This document shows, piece after piece, positions 8,236-16,875 of a stretch of 64,000 nucleotides of DNA. The notes under the pieces are model-generated. The model made no database searches, was not told where the DNA came from, and saw only the letters and a list, made by a program, of their open reading frames with translations. Position 1 is the stretch's first letter. Every line of letters begins with the position of its first letter. Origin of the DNA: Pseudomonas sp. ANT_H4. GTDB lineage: Bacteria; Pseudomonadota; Gammaproteobacteria; Pseudomonadales; Pseudomonadaceae. Location of the stretch: assembly GCF_008369295.1 (NCBI RefSeq), contig NZ_VOBG01000013.1, positions 62,001 to 126,000 of the forward strand, in the 5' to 3' direction. Made by a program: the position numbers and the translations under genes.

Positions 8236-10283
8236 GCTGCCGCGTCCTCACTCAGGCCGCTGTGGCGCAAGAGTGCGTCAATCGAGGGCGCACGTCCGCG
8301 AAAGTCGACGAACAGCACCATCGGCGCCTGTGAACCGCCACGAGCCAGGATCGCTTCGCGAAATGCCCGGCCAGTCTCGGCATTGAGCACGCCGTCTTCT
8401 TCAAACTTGGAGAAGGCATCGGCGGACAGTACTTCTGCCCACTTGTAGCTGTAATAACCCGCCGCGTAACCGCCGGCAAAGATGTGGGCAAAGCTGTTAG
8501 GGAAGCGGTTGTAGGCAGGCGGGCGCATCACCGAGACTTCGTCGCGCACGCCTTCGAGCACTTGCAACACGCTGCGGCCATCACCGTGGGTGGCGTGCAG
8601 TTCGAAGTCGAACAGGGAGAACTCCAGTTGGCGCACCATCATCAGGCCGGACTGGAAATTTTTCGCCGCAAGCATTTTTTCCAGCAGGTCCTGAGGCAGC
8701 GGCTCACCGGTTTCGTAGTGACCGGAAATCAGCGCCAAACCTTCTGGTTCCCAGCACCAGTTCTCCATGAACTGGCTCGGCAGCTCTACCGCATCCCAGG
8801 CCACACCGTTAATACCGGACACGCCAGCATGTTCGACGCGGGTCAGCAGGTGATGCAGGCCGTGGCCGAACTCGTGGAACAGCGTCGTCACTTCATCATG
8901 GGTCAGCAGCGCAGGCTTGCCGCTGTCGGCCGGGGTGAAATTGCACACCAGGTTGGCCACCGGGCTCTGCAGCACGCCATCAATAGTGCGGCGCCGATCA
9001 CGGGCGCCGTCCATCCAGGCACCACCACGCTTATTGGCGCGGGCATACAGGTCGAAGAAGAAGCGGCCGACGTGCTGACCGTTTTCCTTGATTTCGAACA
9101 GGCGAACATCCGGGTGCCAGGTGTCGAAGCCTTTCTGCTCGGCGATCTCAATGCCATACAGACGCTGGACAATGGCGAACAGGCCACCAAGTACCTTGTC
9201 GATAGGGAAGTAGGCGCGCAGGGCTTCCTGGGCCACGCTGTAACGCTGTTCACGCAGCTTTTCACCGTAGAAACCGCTGTCCCAGCTTTGCAGGTCCGGG
9301 CAGCCTTGTTCGGCGGCGTAGGCCTTGAGCTGTTGCAGGTCCTGGGTAGCAAACGGCTTGCTGCGCTTGGCCAGGTCTCGCAGGAAGCTCAGCACCTGGT
9401 CGCTGGACTCGGCCATTTTGGTGGCCAGGCTGAGTTCGGAGAACGAGGCGAAACCCAGCAGTTGAGCAAGCTCCTGACGCAGGTCGAGGATTTGTTCCAT
9501 CACCGGGCCGTTATCGTTCTGACCGGCATTCGGGCCTTGGTCCGATGCACGGGTGCAGTAGGCGGCGTAGATTTCCTCGCGCAGGGCGCGGTCGTGGGCG
9601 TAGGTCATCACCGCGTAGTAGCTGGGGAATTCCAGGGTGATCAGCCAGCCGTCCTGGCCCTTGGCCTGAGCGGCGGCAGCCATCTGCGCCTTGGCAGAAT
9701 CGGTCAGGCCGGCGAGGGTGGCTTCATCGGTGACGTGTTTGGTCCAGGCCTGGGTAGCGTCCAACAACTGGTTGGAGAAGCGGCTGCCCAGCTCCGACAG
9801 CTTGCTCTGCACTTGGGCGTAGCGTTTTTGCTGCTCTGGCGGCAAGTCGATACCCGACAGGCGGAAGTCGCGCAGCGAGTGCTCAAGAATGGTTTTTTGC
9901 GCCACATCGAAACCAGCCGCTTGCGGGCTGTTGGCCAAGGCTTCGAAAGCCTGGAACAACTCACGGTTCTGGCCCATCTCGGTGGAGTAAGCGCTCAACG
10001 CCGGCAGGCAAGCCTCGTAGGCTTCCCGCAACTCGGCGCTGTTGCACACGGCATTGAGGTGGCTGACCGGGCTCCAGGCGGCGCCCAGGCGGTCATTGAG
10101 TTCGTCCATGGCCAGGATCAGGCCGGCCCAGGTCGGATTTTTGCTCTGGCTTTGCAGGATGCCTTCGATGGCGACACGGTTGTCGGCCAGGATCTGTTCG
10201 ATGGCCGGTTGCACGTGCTCGGCACGGATCGCCGAGAACGGAGGCAGGTCGTAGGACTGCAGAAGAGGGTTGTTCGCGCTCAC
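8232..10283 (-). CDS. prlC: oligopeptidase A, M3-family zinc metallopeptidase
   Basis: With the GTG start used here the protein is 683 residues, the normal length for PrlC. It carries the thimet-oligopeptidase signature FHEFGH (HExxH) in TLFHEFGHGLHHLL and the downstream Glu of the zinc site in the ENWCWEPEGL region. In the cytoplasm it degrades short peptides and signal-peptide remnants. An in-frame ATG 63 bases further upstream would add a hydrophobic extension (MIVIKMAPSLFLHV) not found in the family, so I prefer the GTG giving SANNPLLQSYDLPPF. Its stop overlaps yheV. It is divergent from the gamma-carbonic anhydrase gene. Confidence 0.92.
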   Translation of the reverse strand: MSANNPLLQSYDLPPFSAIRAEHVQPAIEQILADNRVAIEGILQSQSKNPTWAGLILAMDELNDRLGAAWSPVSHLNAVCNSAELREAYEACLPALSAYSTEMGQNRELFQAFEALANSPQAAGFDVAQKTILEHSLRDFRLSGIDLPPEQQKRYAQVQSKLSELGSRFSNQLLDATQAWTKHVTDEATLAGLTDSAKAQMAAAAQAKGQDGWLITLEFPSYYAVMTYAHDRALREEIYAAYCTRASDQGPNAGQNDNGPVMEQILDLRQELAQLLGFASFSELSLATKMAESSDQVLSFLRDLAKRSKPFATQDLQQLKAYAAEQGCPDLQSWDSGFYGEKLREQRYSVAQEALRAYFPIDKVLGGLFAIVQRLYGIEIAEQKGFDTWHPDVRLFEIKENGQHVGRFFFDLYARANKRGGAWMDGARDRRRTIDGVLQSPVANLVCNFTPADSGKPALLTHDEVTTLFHEFGHGLHHLLTRVEHAGVSGINGVAWDAVELPSQFMENWCWEPEGLALISGHYETGEPLPQDLLEKMLAAKNFQSGLMMVRQLEFSLFDFELHATHGDGRSVLQVLEGVRDEVSVMRPPAYNRFPNSFAHIFAGGYAAGYYSYKWAEVLSADAFSKFEEDGVLNAETGRAFREAILARGGSQAPMVLFVDFRGRAPSIDALLRHSGLSEDAAA

Positions 10284-10385
10284 GTTTGGCACCTTGGCTG
10301 AAGAAACATGTAAGAACAAAGATGGGGCCATCTTAATTACAATCAACGCCCACCGCAGCTATCAGCAGAAGAGAGAGAGCCTATC

Positions 10386-10931
10386 GTGACCCTTCGCACC
10401 TACCAGAATCACACGCCGGCCTTGGCCTCCGGGGCTTTTGTCGATGCATCGGCGGTGGTAATCGGCGATGTCGAAATTGGCGCCGACAGCTCGGTCTGGC
10501 CGCTAACGGTCATTCGCGGCGACATGCACCGCATCCGCATCGGGGCGCGCACCAGCGTGCAAGACGGCTGCGTGCTGCACATTACCCATGCCGGGCCCTT
10601 CAATCCTGACGGTTTCCCACTGCTTATCGGCGACGATGTGACCATTGCCCACAAGGTCATGCTCCATGGCTGCACGGTGGGCAGCCGGATTCTGATCGGC
10701 ATGGGTAGCATCGTGATGGACGGGGCGGTGGTGGAAGACGAGGTAATCATCGGTGCCGGCAGCCTGGTGCCGCCAGGGAAAAAGCTTGAGAGCGGCTTTT
10801 TGTATGTCGGCAGCCCGGTAAAGCAAATCCGTCCGCTGACTGACAAGGAGCGGGCGTTTTTCACCTACAGCGCCGCGAACTATGTGAAGCTCAAGGACCT
10901 GCACCTGGCCGAAGGTTTCGACAAATGTTAA
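10386..10931 (+). CDS. gamma-carbonic-anhydrase-family hexapeptide protein
   Basis: The 181-residue product is a left-handed beta-helix protein made of imperfect hexapeptide repeats (IGDVEIGADSSVW, IGDDVTIAHKVMLHG, IGMGSIVMDGAVVE). The three metal-binding His positions typical of gamma-CA/YrdA proteins are visible in HITHAG and IAHKVMLHG. Members are trimeric; many have no proven carbonic anhydrase activity, so the reaction is uncertain. It overlaps or abuts the HAD hydrolase gene that follows and the two are probably co-transcribed. Confidence 0.88.
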   Translation: MTLRTYQNHTPALASGAFVDASAVVIGDVEIGADSSVWPLTVIRGDMHRIRIGARTSVQDGCVLHITHAGPFNPDGFPLLIGDDVTIAHKVMLHGCTVGSRILIGMGSIVMDGAVVEDEVIIGAGSLVPPGKKLESGFLYVGSPVKQIRPLTDKERAFFTYSAANYVKLKDLHLAEGFDKC

Positions 10932-10939
10932 GAACACCC

Positions 10940-11593
10940 ATGCACTACAAAACTGTTTTATTCGACCTGGACGGCACCCTCACCGACCCTCGGGAAGGGA
11001 TCACCCGCTCGATCCAATACGCCCTCGCCAAACTGGGGATCGATGAGCCTGACCTGACCAAGCTGGAACATTTTATCGGCCCACCGCTGCTCCAGGCCTT
11101 CATGCAGTTCTACAGCTTCGATGAAGCCAAGGCGTGGGAGGCCGTGAATTTTTACCGCGAGCGATTCAAGGTCACCGGGCTGTATGAGAACCGCGTGTTC
11201 GACGGGGTCATGCCGCTGCTTGAGGCCCTTAATGGCCAAGGCCGGCAGCTATATGTCGCCACCTCCAAGCCCTGGGTGTTTGCCCGTGAGATCGCCCGGC
11301 ACTTTGACTTCGCCAAACACTTCAAGGTGATCTACGGCAGCGAGCTGGACGGCTCGCGCACCAACAAGGTCGAGCTGATCGCCCACCTGATGGCCGAAGA
11401 AGGACTGAACCCGGCCAGCACCCTGATGATCGGCGACCGCAAGCACGACCTGATCGGCGCCCGCAGTAACGGGCTGGATGCGGCAGCGGTGGGTTATGGG
11501 TTTGGCAGTCATGAGGAGCTGAGTGCCGAGGCGCCGGCCTGGCATTTTGAAACCTTGGCGCAGTTGCACCAGGCGTTTTTGCCTCGGCCTTGA
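10940..11593 (+). CDS. HAD-superfamily hydrolase, phosphoglycolate-phosphatase-like
   Basis: This 217-residue protein has all four HAD motifs: FDLDGTLTDP (nucleophile Asp), ATSKP (motif II Thr/Ser), the Lys region RTNKVELI, and MIGDRKHDLIGA (metal-binding acids). A helical cap follows motif I, as in the Gph/PGP group. It probably hydrolyses a small phosphate ester. An ATG 15 bases upstream, inside the end of the previous gene, is also possible; I chose the later one because homologues begin directly with the beta strand YKTVLFDLDG. It is the second gene of a two-gene operon that ends at a large inverted repeat. Confidence 0.85.
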   Translation: MHYKTVLFDLDGTLTDPREGITRSIQYALAKLGIDEPDLTKLEHFIGPPLLQAFMQFYSFDEAKAWEAVNFYRERFKVTGLYENRVFDGVMPLLEALNGQGRQLYVATSKPWVFAREIARHFDFAKHFKVIYGSELDGSRTNKVELIAHLMAEEGLNPASTLMIGDRKHDLIGARSNGLDAAAVGYGFGSHEELSAEAPAWHFETLAQLHQAFLPRP

Positions 11594-11610
11594 AATAATC
11601 TCGTAGCATC

Positions 11611-11707
11611 TGTCGAGCCCCTGCGAGGCTGTGGCGGGAGCGCCTCGGTCCTGGCGCCAGGCTCGATAGCGGCGGTGCGGCCGACCTAGCCTCGCAGGGG
11701 TTCGACA
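11611..11707. repeat. large intergenic inverted repeat (REP pair) between convergent genes
   Basis: Two 20-base arms, 11611-11630 and 11688-11707, are complementary at 19 of 20 positions; the first begins TGTCGAGCCCC and the second ends GGGGTTCGACA. They flank a GC-rich 57-base loop with its own short pairing (GGCGCC). This is a BIME-like arrangement separating the HAD hydrolase gene and the convergent aminopeptidase gene, and could also serve as a terminator. Confidence 0.65.
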
Positions 11708-11711
11708 ACTG

Positions 11712-12791
11712 CTACGGAGCTTCCAGTGCCTTCAGCGCCGCCTTGCGCTCATCCATCGGCAACCCACCCAACTTCTCCACCGCCCCGTAGAACTTCAGCC
11801 AATCCCCACCCGTCTGCCGGAACAACGCTGCAAACGCCGGCACCCATTGGTCATACAGGCCAAACGGCAATAACCGGGCGTTATTCATCGGCGCATTGAT
11901 CCAGGCGTCATAGCGCTTGTCGCCCTGCCATTGGCTGTCGCGCACCTGCCGGTAATCGCTGCGCAACCGATCAAATTCGGCAGCTTTGGCCTGACGCATC
12001 GTGTCCGCCGCCAACGGCTGCGCATATACACGTTCCAGGCGCTTGCGAGTGTCGAGAATCAGTTGGATAAACTGATCACGCTGCTTCAGCGCAGCGCTGC
12101 TAGTCGGCGGTAAACCACGGGCCGCACGCCATTGGCGAGTGCCCTCCTGCTCGACAAAGGTGGCAAATGACTCATTGAATTCAGTGTCGTCCTTCACATA
12201 GAACCGCTGATGGGCCAATTCATGAAAAATCAGCGTGGCCAGGCGCTCATCGCCCCAGCCCATCATCGAACTCATGATCGGGTCATTGAACCAGCCCAAG
12301 GTGGAATAGGCCTCGACGCCGCCAATCGACACGTCCATGCCTTGCTGCTGCAACAACGCCGCTTCACCCCGCGCAGCGCCCTGGCTGTAGTAGCCGCGAT
12401 AGGCCACGCAGCCGGCAATCGGGAAGCAATGGTTCTGCGGTAACAGGGAAAATTGCGACGTGGCGAAGACATTCCAGACCACGTAAGGCCGACCGATATC
12501 GGCGTACAGGCGATAGCTTTGGTTGTCCGGCAGGTGCAGCTGCTGGCTGGCAAAGGTGCGGGCTTTTTGCGACTGGACCAGGTGTTCGCGCAACACCTGG
12601 GGCCGGGAAGGGTCGGCGATCACCTCAGTCACCGCTTCACGGGCCCGAAGCAGTTGCCATTGGCCGCTGGCCAATTGGGTGTAATAGCCGACGCTTGAAC
12701 AACCGTTGAGCAACAAAAATATCAGCCCCGGAAACAAAAGCCGGAAATGACGATCAAGTACCCCATGACGTGAACACCAACGTCCAACCAT
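11712..12791 (-). CDS. putative lipoprotein aminopeptidase (COG4324 type)
   Basis: The 359-residue protein has a lipoprotein signal with lipobox LLNGC, so it should be anchored to the outer membrane. The motif FHELAHQRFY supplies a zinc HExxH site, and the following FNESFATFVEQEG supplies a second acidic ligand, as in predicted aminopeptidases of the COG4324 family. Natural substrates are not known. The ATG has AGGAAGGG at the right distance, which supports this start even though it gives a long n-region. It is divergent from, and very close to, the first PA0061/PA0062-type lipoprotein gene. Confidence 0.8.
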   Translation of the reverse strand: MVGRWCSRHGVLDRHFRLLFPGLIFLLLNGCSSVGYYTQLASGQWQLLRAREAVTEVIADPSRPQVLREHLVQSQKARTFASQQLHLPDNQSYRLYADIGRPYVVWNVFATSQFSLLPQNHCFPIAGCVAYRGYYSQGAARGEAALLQQQGMDVSIGGVEAYSTLGWFNDPIMSSMMGWGDERLATLIFHELAHQRFYVKDDTEFNESFATFVEQEGTRQWRAARGLPPTSSAALKQRDQFIQLILDTRKRLERVYAQPLAADTMRQAKAAEFDRLRSDYRQVRDSQWQGDKRYDAWINAPMNNARLLPFGLYDQWVPAFAALFRQTGGDWLKFYGAVEKLGGLPMDERKAALKALEAP

Positions 12792-12850
12792 TACCGCCCT
12801 TCCTCGCAGAGTCTGCCCGCCAGACTATCTCGCTTGTACGGAGTTTCGCC

Positions 12851-13264
12851 ATGCGCATGTTCATGCTTACGGGGGGCCTGCTGATCCTGACAGGCTGCGC
12901 CGGATTGCCCGACCCCGACCCGGCCCAGGCCTGGATTGACCTCGATAGCGGTCACAACACGGCGCTGCATGCGCTGGAAGTCGACGACAAGGCGGCGGTA
13001 GATAAACGCTTTTTTGAAGTGCCGCCTGGTCGCCACCAACTGACTGTTCGCTATCAGTTCGCCGTAGACACCACTAATATCGGCCCGGACGCCCAGCCGT
13101 TATGGCGAGATTGCCAACTCAACCTGACATTCAAGGATTTCAGCGCTGCAGAGCGTTACCAGATACAGGCTGGGAGCACCGGTTTTAGGCCCTGGGCCAA
13201 ACTGTATGACCGTAATCACAGAGTCATTGCCCAGGCACAGCCCGCTGGCTGCCAGCGAAGTTGA
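12851..13264 (+). CDS. PA0061/PA0062-family lipoprotein, first copy
   Basis: With the start at MRMFMLTGGLLILTGC the product is 137 residues with a clear lipobox (LTGC). The mature part matches its neighbour: DPAQAWIDL, then FFEVPPGRHQLTVRYQF, a Cys near WRDC, and a C-terminal Cys. These features define the PA0061/PA0062 lipoprotein group, whose function is unknown. A CGGAG motif precedes this ATG; an in-frame ATG 81 bases upstream would place 27 extra residues before the signal and is unlikely. It forms a tandem pair with the next gene. Confidence 0.82.
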   Translation: MRMFMLTGGLLILTGCAGLPDPDPAQAWIDLDSGHNTALHALEVDDKAAVDKRFFEVPPGRHQLTVRYQFAVDTTNIGPDAQPLWRDCQLNLTFKDFSAAERYQIQAGSTGFRPWAKLYDRNHRVIAQAQPAGCQRS

Positions 13265-13306
13265 TCAGCGGTATGCTGGACTCCTTTCTACAGTCGAGTG
13301 CCCGCC

Positions 13307-13735
13307 ATGCGTCAGCTTTTGTTACCCATAGCCGCGATTTTACTCAGCGCCTGCGCCTCGACCCCCATCCCTCCTGTCGACCCGCAGCAAGCCTGGGTCG
13401 ACTTCGCTACCCCGACTCCGGGAGCCAAACTGGTAATGGCCCAACGCTTGGACGGTAAGTCCCTGAACGACGGGCGCTACTTCCAGGTACCACCCGGCAG
13501 CCACGAGTTAATGGTGCGCTTTGATTTCGAGGTGTATTCCGGCGGCGGCCTGGGTGGAGGACTGAGCCAACCTCAAGACCGAACCTGCTTCATCACCTTG
13601 CAGTACGACCATTTCGAGGCGGGCCAACGCTATCGCCTGGAAGGGCGCTCGTTGGCCTTCACCCCCAATATTCGGCTGTACAACGCCGCACGGCAATTGC
13701 TGGCCGAAGAACGCAGCATCAACTGCATTCCCTGA
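13307..13735 (+). CDS. PA0061/PA0062-family lipoprotein, second copy
   Basis: The 142-residue product starts MRQLLLPIAAILLSAC with lipobox LSAC. The body reads DPQQAWVDF then YFQVPPGSHELMVRFDFEV, clearly homologous to the preceding gene, with an extra glycine-rich loop (GGGLGGGL) and conserved Cys in RTCF and INCIP. Tandem duplication is the simplest explanation. The function is unknown; it probably sits at the outer membrane. A GTG nine bases upstream is an alternative start. It converges with a DUF1161 gene with no spacer. Confidence 0.82.
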   Translation: MRQLLLPIAAILLSACASTPIPPVDPQQAWVDFATPTPGAKLVMAQRLDGKSLNDGRYFQVPPGSHELMVRFDFEVYSGGGLGGGLSQPQDRTCFITLQYDHFEAGQRYRLEGRSLAFTPNIRLYNAARQLLAEERSINCIP

Positions 13736-13975
13736 TCAGTCGTTGTTTTTTTGGTAGATGATGGCCTTGGTACCGTTCTCACAGCTGCCGACGACCATGG
13801 CGATGTCGTGCTTGTCGGCTTCTTCCTTGGTCACGATTTCCAGGGTGTAGGACGGCACCGCATTGGCCTGGATCTTGACTTCAATCTCTTTCCTGAGCTC
13901 TTCACAGTCTTTCGGGGCTGCCAGCGCCGAAGTGGCCAGCACACCGCACATAATCGCCAGGGCAAAACGTTTCAT
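13736..13975 (-). CDS. DUF1161 small periplasmic protein, copy 1
   Basis: The 79-residue protein has a Sec signal (MKRFALAIMCGVLATSALAA) and the DUF1161 core: a CEELRKEIEVKIQANAV helix, then YTLEIV and VVGSCENGTKAIIYQ, with two Cys that can form a disulfide. The role is unknown. A second copy with the same pattern lies about 2 kb to the right (15834-16058), on the same strand. Confidence 0.85.
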   Translation of the reverse strand: MKRFALAIMCGVLATSALAAPKDCEELRKEIEVKIQANAVPSYTLEIVTKEEADKHDIAMVVGSCENGTKAIIYQKNND

Positions 13976-14079
13976 GAGTGAAGTTCCCTAAATGCATTGC
14001 GCACGGGTGTGCGCCAAGGCTGCAGTCGAGTATTCGACCACAGTTATGAAGCGCGAGTGCTGATTTAACGCAGACAAAA

Positions 14080-14105
14080 GACCCTGGGAGGTCACTCCCA
14101 GGGTC
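14080..14105 (-). terminator. intrinsic terminator after osmC
   Basis: GACCCTGGGAG and CTCCCAGGGTC form an 11-bp perfect stem with a 4-base loop. Read on the minus strand it follows the osmC stop by about 11 bases and is succeeded by TTTTGT. Confidence 0.8.
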
Positions 14106-14116
14106 GGGGGAGTTGA

Positions 14117-14548
14117 TCAGCTTACGAGGGTGCCATCCAAGGTGATCGTGGCATTCAGCACCTTGGACACCGGGCACCCTTCCTTGGCCTTTTTACTCAG
14201 CTCATCGAACTGCGCCTGGCTGGCGCCCGGAATTTTCGCCTTGAGGATCAGGTGCACCGCCGTGATCGCAAACCCACCGTCTACCTGGTCCAGGGTCACT
14301 TCGGCCTGGGTGTCGATGCTGTCGGCCGTGAGCCCGGCGTCGCCGAGAATCATGGAAAAAGCCATGGAGAAACAACCGGCATGGGCCGCGCCGATCAGTT
14401 CTTCAGGGTTGGTGCCTTTGCCACCTTCAAAACGGGCCTTGAAGCCGTAGGGTGCTTCGCGCAAGACGCCGGTTTCGGTGGAGATGGAGCCAATGCCGGT
14501 TTTCAGATCACCTTCCCAATGCGCCGATGCTTTCTTTTTGATGCTCAT
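14117..14548 (-). CDS. osmC: OsmC-family organic hydroperoxide reductase
   Basis: The 143-residue protein shows the OsmC fold signatures: N-terminal KKASAHWEGDLKTGIG, the reactive Cys in AAHAGCFSMAFS, and the partner Cys in EGCPVSKVL. OsmC reduces organic hydroperoxides in the cytoplasm and is usually induced in stationary phase or osmotic stress. The start has GGAGACTGCT before it and the gene ends at a strong hairpin, so it is a single-gene unit. Length and active-site residues are normal. Confidence 0.93.
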   Translation of the reverse strand: MSIKKKASAHWEGDLKTGIGSISTETGVLREAPYGFKARFEGGKGTNPEELIGAAHAGCFSMAFSMILGDAGLTADSIDTQAEVTLDQVDGGFAITAVHLILKAKIPGASQAQFDELSKKAKEGCPVSKVLNATITLDGTLVS

Positions 14549-14769
14549 AGCAGTCTCCTCGTGCCTGTGGTTTTCGGTTGCTTAGGGTTCTGAGGATAGA
14601 AGCTCTGGCAAAGTTCACCCTGTCGGACAAAGCCATTTATCGGGTGGGCAAATTCACGTCAGCTATTGAATCTCGGGTATATGCCCTCATTGCATAGAAC
14701 ACGCATCTGAAGCGGCAGGTTTTGGCTCGTCTAAAAAAGCCTGCGCCCCCCAACTGGAGAAGCAGACTT

Positions 14770-15771
14770 ATGACCTCCCTGTCTGACGTGAAGTTTTCGA
14801 CCCTCGACCTGGTACCCGTGCGCGCCAACGGCAGCCCGGCGCAATCATTGCGCAATTCACTGGACCTGGCCCAGCACGTGGAAAAACTCGGCTATCACCG
14901 CTTCTGGGTGGCCGAACACCACAATATGGATGGCATCGCCAGCTCGGCGACCTCGGTGTTGCTGGGCTACCTGGCCGGTGGCACTTCGACCATTCGCGTC
15001 GGCTCTGGCGGCGTGATGCTACCCAATCACGCGCCATTGGTGATCGCCGAGCAGTTCGGCACCCTGGAAAGCCTGTACCCCGGCCGGATCGACCTGGGCC
15101 TGGGCCGCGCCCCCGGTTCCGACCAGATGACCGCCCGCGCCCTGCGCCGCGAACGCTCTGGCAGTGCCGACGACTTCCCCAACGATGTCGCCGAGCTGAT
15201 GGCGTATCTAGGCCCACGCACGCCCGACCAACGGGTGATCGCCGTACCCGGCACCGGTACCAACGTGCCTGTTTGGTTGCTGGGTTCCAGCTTGTTCAGC
15301 GCACAGCTGGCGGGCGAACGCGGCTTGCCTTACGCCTTTGCCTCACATTTCGCACCGCGCCTGATGCATGAGGCGATTCGCGTCTACCGCAATCACTTCA
15401 AGCCTTCGGCGGTGCTGGACAAGCCCTACGTGATGCTCGGCATTCCGCTGGTGGCCGCTGATACCGATGAACAAGCCGACTACCTGGCAACCTCGGTGTA
15501 CCAGCGAATCCTCGCGCTGATGCGTGGGCAAAGCCTGGTGCAGCGCCCCCCGGTTAAAACCATGGACGGCCTGTGGCTGCCCCATGAAAAAGACGCCGTC
15601 GGCAGTTTCCTCGGCCTGGCCATGGTCGGCAGCCCGGAAAAGATCCGCGCCAAGCTGCAAGTGCTGGTGGAGCAGACCGGCGCTGATGAGCTGATCTTTA
15701 CCTGCGACCTATACGAGCACGCCGACCGGATTCATTCCTACGAACTGCTGGCGCAGGTCATGAAGGGCTAA
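14770..15771 (+). CDS. luciferase-like (LLM class, MsnO8-type) flavin-dependent oxidoreductase
   Basis: The 333-residue protein is a bacterial-luciferase-like TIM barrel: KFSTLDLVPVRANGS at the start, GYHRFWVAEHHNMDGIASSA for the flavin region, RIDLGLGRAPG and VWLLGSS later on. This layout matches the MsnO8/YhbW-like subgroup. It probably uses reduced FMN; the substrate is unknown. GGAGAAG lies 8 bases before the chosen ATG; an in-frame start 48 bases upstream lacks such a site. A strong terminator follows the stop. Confidence 0.85.
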   Translation: MTSLSDVKFSTLDLVPVRANGSPAQSLRNSLDLAQHVEKLGYHRFWVAEHHNMDGIASSATSVLLGYLAGGTSTIRVGSGGVMLPNHAPLVIAEQFGTLESLYPGRIDLGLGRAPGSDQMTARALRRERSGSADDFPNDVAELMAYLGPRTPDQRVIAVPGTGTNVPVWLLGSSLFSAQLAGERGLPYAFASHFAPRLMHEAIRVYRNHFKPSAVLDKPYVMLGIPLVAADTDEQADYLATSVYQRILALMRGQSLVQRPPVKTMDGLWLPHEKDAVGSFLGLAMVGSPEKIRAKLQVLVEQTGADELIFTCDLYEHADRIHSYELLAQVMKG

Positions 15772-15786
15772 ACCCCCAGGCGTAAA

Positions 15787-15812
15787 AAAACCGACGCACT
15801 TGCGTCGGTTTT
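15787..15812 (+). terminator. intrinsic terminator, oxidoreductase / DUF1161 gap
   Basis: ACCGACGCA and TGCGTCGGT pair with a short loop, flanked by seven A on the left and TTTTT on the right, so it can act in both directions. It lies 16 bases after the oxidoreductase stop and 22 bases past the end of the convergent DUF1161 gene. Confidence 0.85.
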
Positions 15813-15833
15813 TATGTCTGCAAGCACACGGAA

Positions 15834-16058
15834 TCACCCGCGGTTGTAAACGATTTCCTTGGTGCCACCTTCACAGCTGCCGACGACCTCGCCATTAGCC
15901 GCTGCACCTTTGTCCACCACTTCAAGGGTATACCCCGAAGCGCCATTACCTTGGATCTTCGCGTCAATTTCGTTTTTCAGCTCTTCACAAGGTTTGCCCG
16001 CCGCCAGAGCCGTACCTGCAATGCTCAACAAACCTACCGCCAACAAAAAGTTCTTCAT
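15834..16058 (-). CDS. DUF1161 small periplasmic protein, copy 2
   Basis: The 74-residue product has a signal peptide (MKNFLLAVGLLSIAGTALAA) followed by CEELKNEIDAKIQGNGA, YTLEVV and EVVGSCEGGTKEIVYN, the same plan as the gene at 13736. It lacks the DKHD insert of the first copy. The function is unknown. A hairpin 33 bases upstream separates it from the dodecin gene. Confidence 0.85.
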   Translation of the reverse strand: MKNFLLAVGLLSIAGTALAAGKPCEELKNEIDAKIQGNGASGYTLEVVDKGAAANGEVVGSCEGGTKEIVYNRG

Positions 16059-16090
16059 CCGTCACATTCCTTGCGCTGTTCGAAAAAAGT

Positions 16091-16113
16091 ACGCCGGCCC
16101 TCGTCGAGCCGGC
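16091..16113 (-). terminator. terminator downstream of dodecin gene
   Basis: CGCCGGC and GCCGGCG form a stem; on the minus strand it is followed by TACTTTTTT. It lies between the dodecin stop and the start of the second DUF1161 gene. Confidence 0.7.
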
Positions 16114-16176
16114 GCATCTAAAAAGCTGTAACGAAGTTTATGGCAATCGGCCAGCGCGCAAGTTCAACTGGCTCGA

Positions 16177-16392
16177 TCAACTGCTGGCAATACGAAAACC
16201 CACCTTGAGCGTGACCTGAAAGTGCGCAGCCTTGCCATCCTTGATGTGGCCGCGGGTTTCGGTTACTTCAAACCACTCCAGATGCTTGATGCTCTTGCTG
16301 GCCTCGGCCAGGGCATTGTTGATGGCGTCCTCGATGCTGGTTGGCGACGAGCCCACCAATTCGACTTTCTTGTAAGTGTGATGATCAGTCAT
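16177..16392 (-). CDS. dodecin-family flavin-binding protein
   Basis: The 71-residue protein matches dodecin throughout: YKKVELVGSSPTSIEDAINN, then ASKSIKHLEWFEVTETRGHI with the Trp that stacks on flavin, and a final beta strand FQVTLKVGF. Dodecins form hollow dodecamers that store or buffer riboflavin-type flavins in the cytoplasm. AGGAGAAG precedes the ATG. The gene is monocistronic and ends at a hairpin terminator. Confidence 0.92.
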   Translation of the reverse strand: MTDHHTYKKVELVGSSPTSIEDAINNALAEASKSIKHLEWFEVTETRGHIKDGKAAHFQVTLKVGFRIASS

Positions 16393-16548
16393 GGTGCTTC
16401 TCCTAATGGGCGTAAATGAAGCCTAGCAGTGAATTCTCGTACTGCTTCTGGCGACTATCCCCACTCGAAAGTTCATATTTACTGCACTTTCTGAAGCCCC
16501 CGCAGTCGGAATCAACACACGCAACTCAATCACTCTAGGAGAGCCCAC

Positions 16549-16875
16549 ATGGCCAACACCTCTTTACGCAAAGCGTCATTGGAAAGCATGGAAGCCGAGA
16601 TTTCGAGCCTGCTCAAATCCCTTGAAAGCCTCAAGGACGATGCATCGGACGAGTCGCTAAAAACCCTGAAGGCCCTGAAAAGCAATGCCGAGAACGCCCT
16701 GAGACATTCTCGCCACCTGATCAGCGATGCCTACGAAGAAGTCAAAGTCAAAACCCGTGAAACCGGTGTTGCAACGCGGGACTACGCACAAGAGCACCCA
16801 TGGACTACCGCTGGCGTCGCCGTTGGCGCGCTGGGTCTGCTGGCAGCTTACTTGCTGTGCAAACGCGGCGACTAA
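16549..16875 (+). CDS. DUF883 (ElaB/YqjD-type) membrane-anchored protein
   Basis: The 108-residue product has a long amphipathic helical region rich in Lys, Glu and Leu, then HPWTTAGVAVGALGLLAAYLL, the C-terminal membrane segment found in ElaB/YqjD/DUF883 proteins, ending in CKRGD. Relatives in enteric bacteria bind ribosomes at the inner membrane in stationary phase; whether this one does is inference. AGGAGAG precedes the ATG. Its last 4 bases overlap the convergent trpI gene. Confidence 0.85.
   Translation: MANTSLRKASLESMEAEISSLLKSLESLKDDASDESLKTLKALKSNAENALRHSRHLISDAYEEVKVKTRETGVATRDYAQEHPWTTAGVAVGALGLLAAYLLCKRGD

Noticed and set aside
8484..10301. 605-codon plus-strand frame opposite prlC
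   Set aside because: No recognisable domain; it mirrors the codon pattern of prlC.
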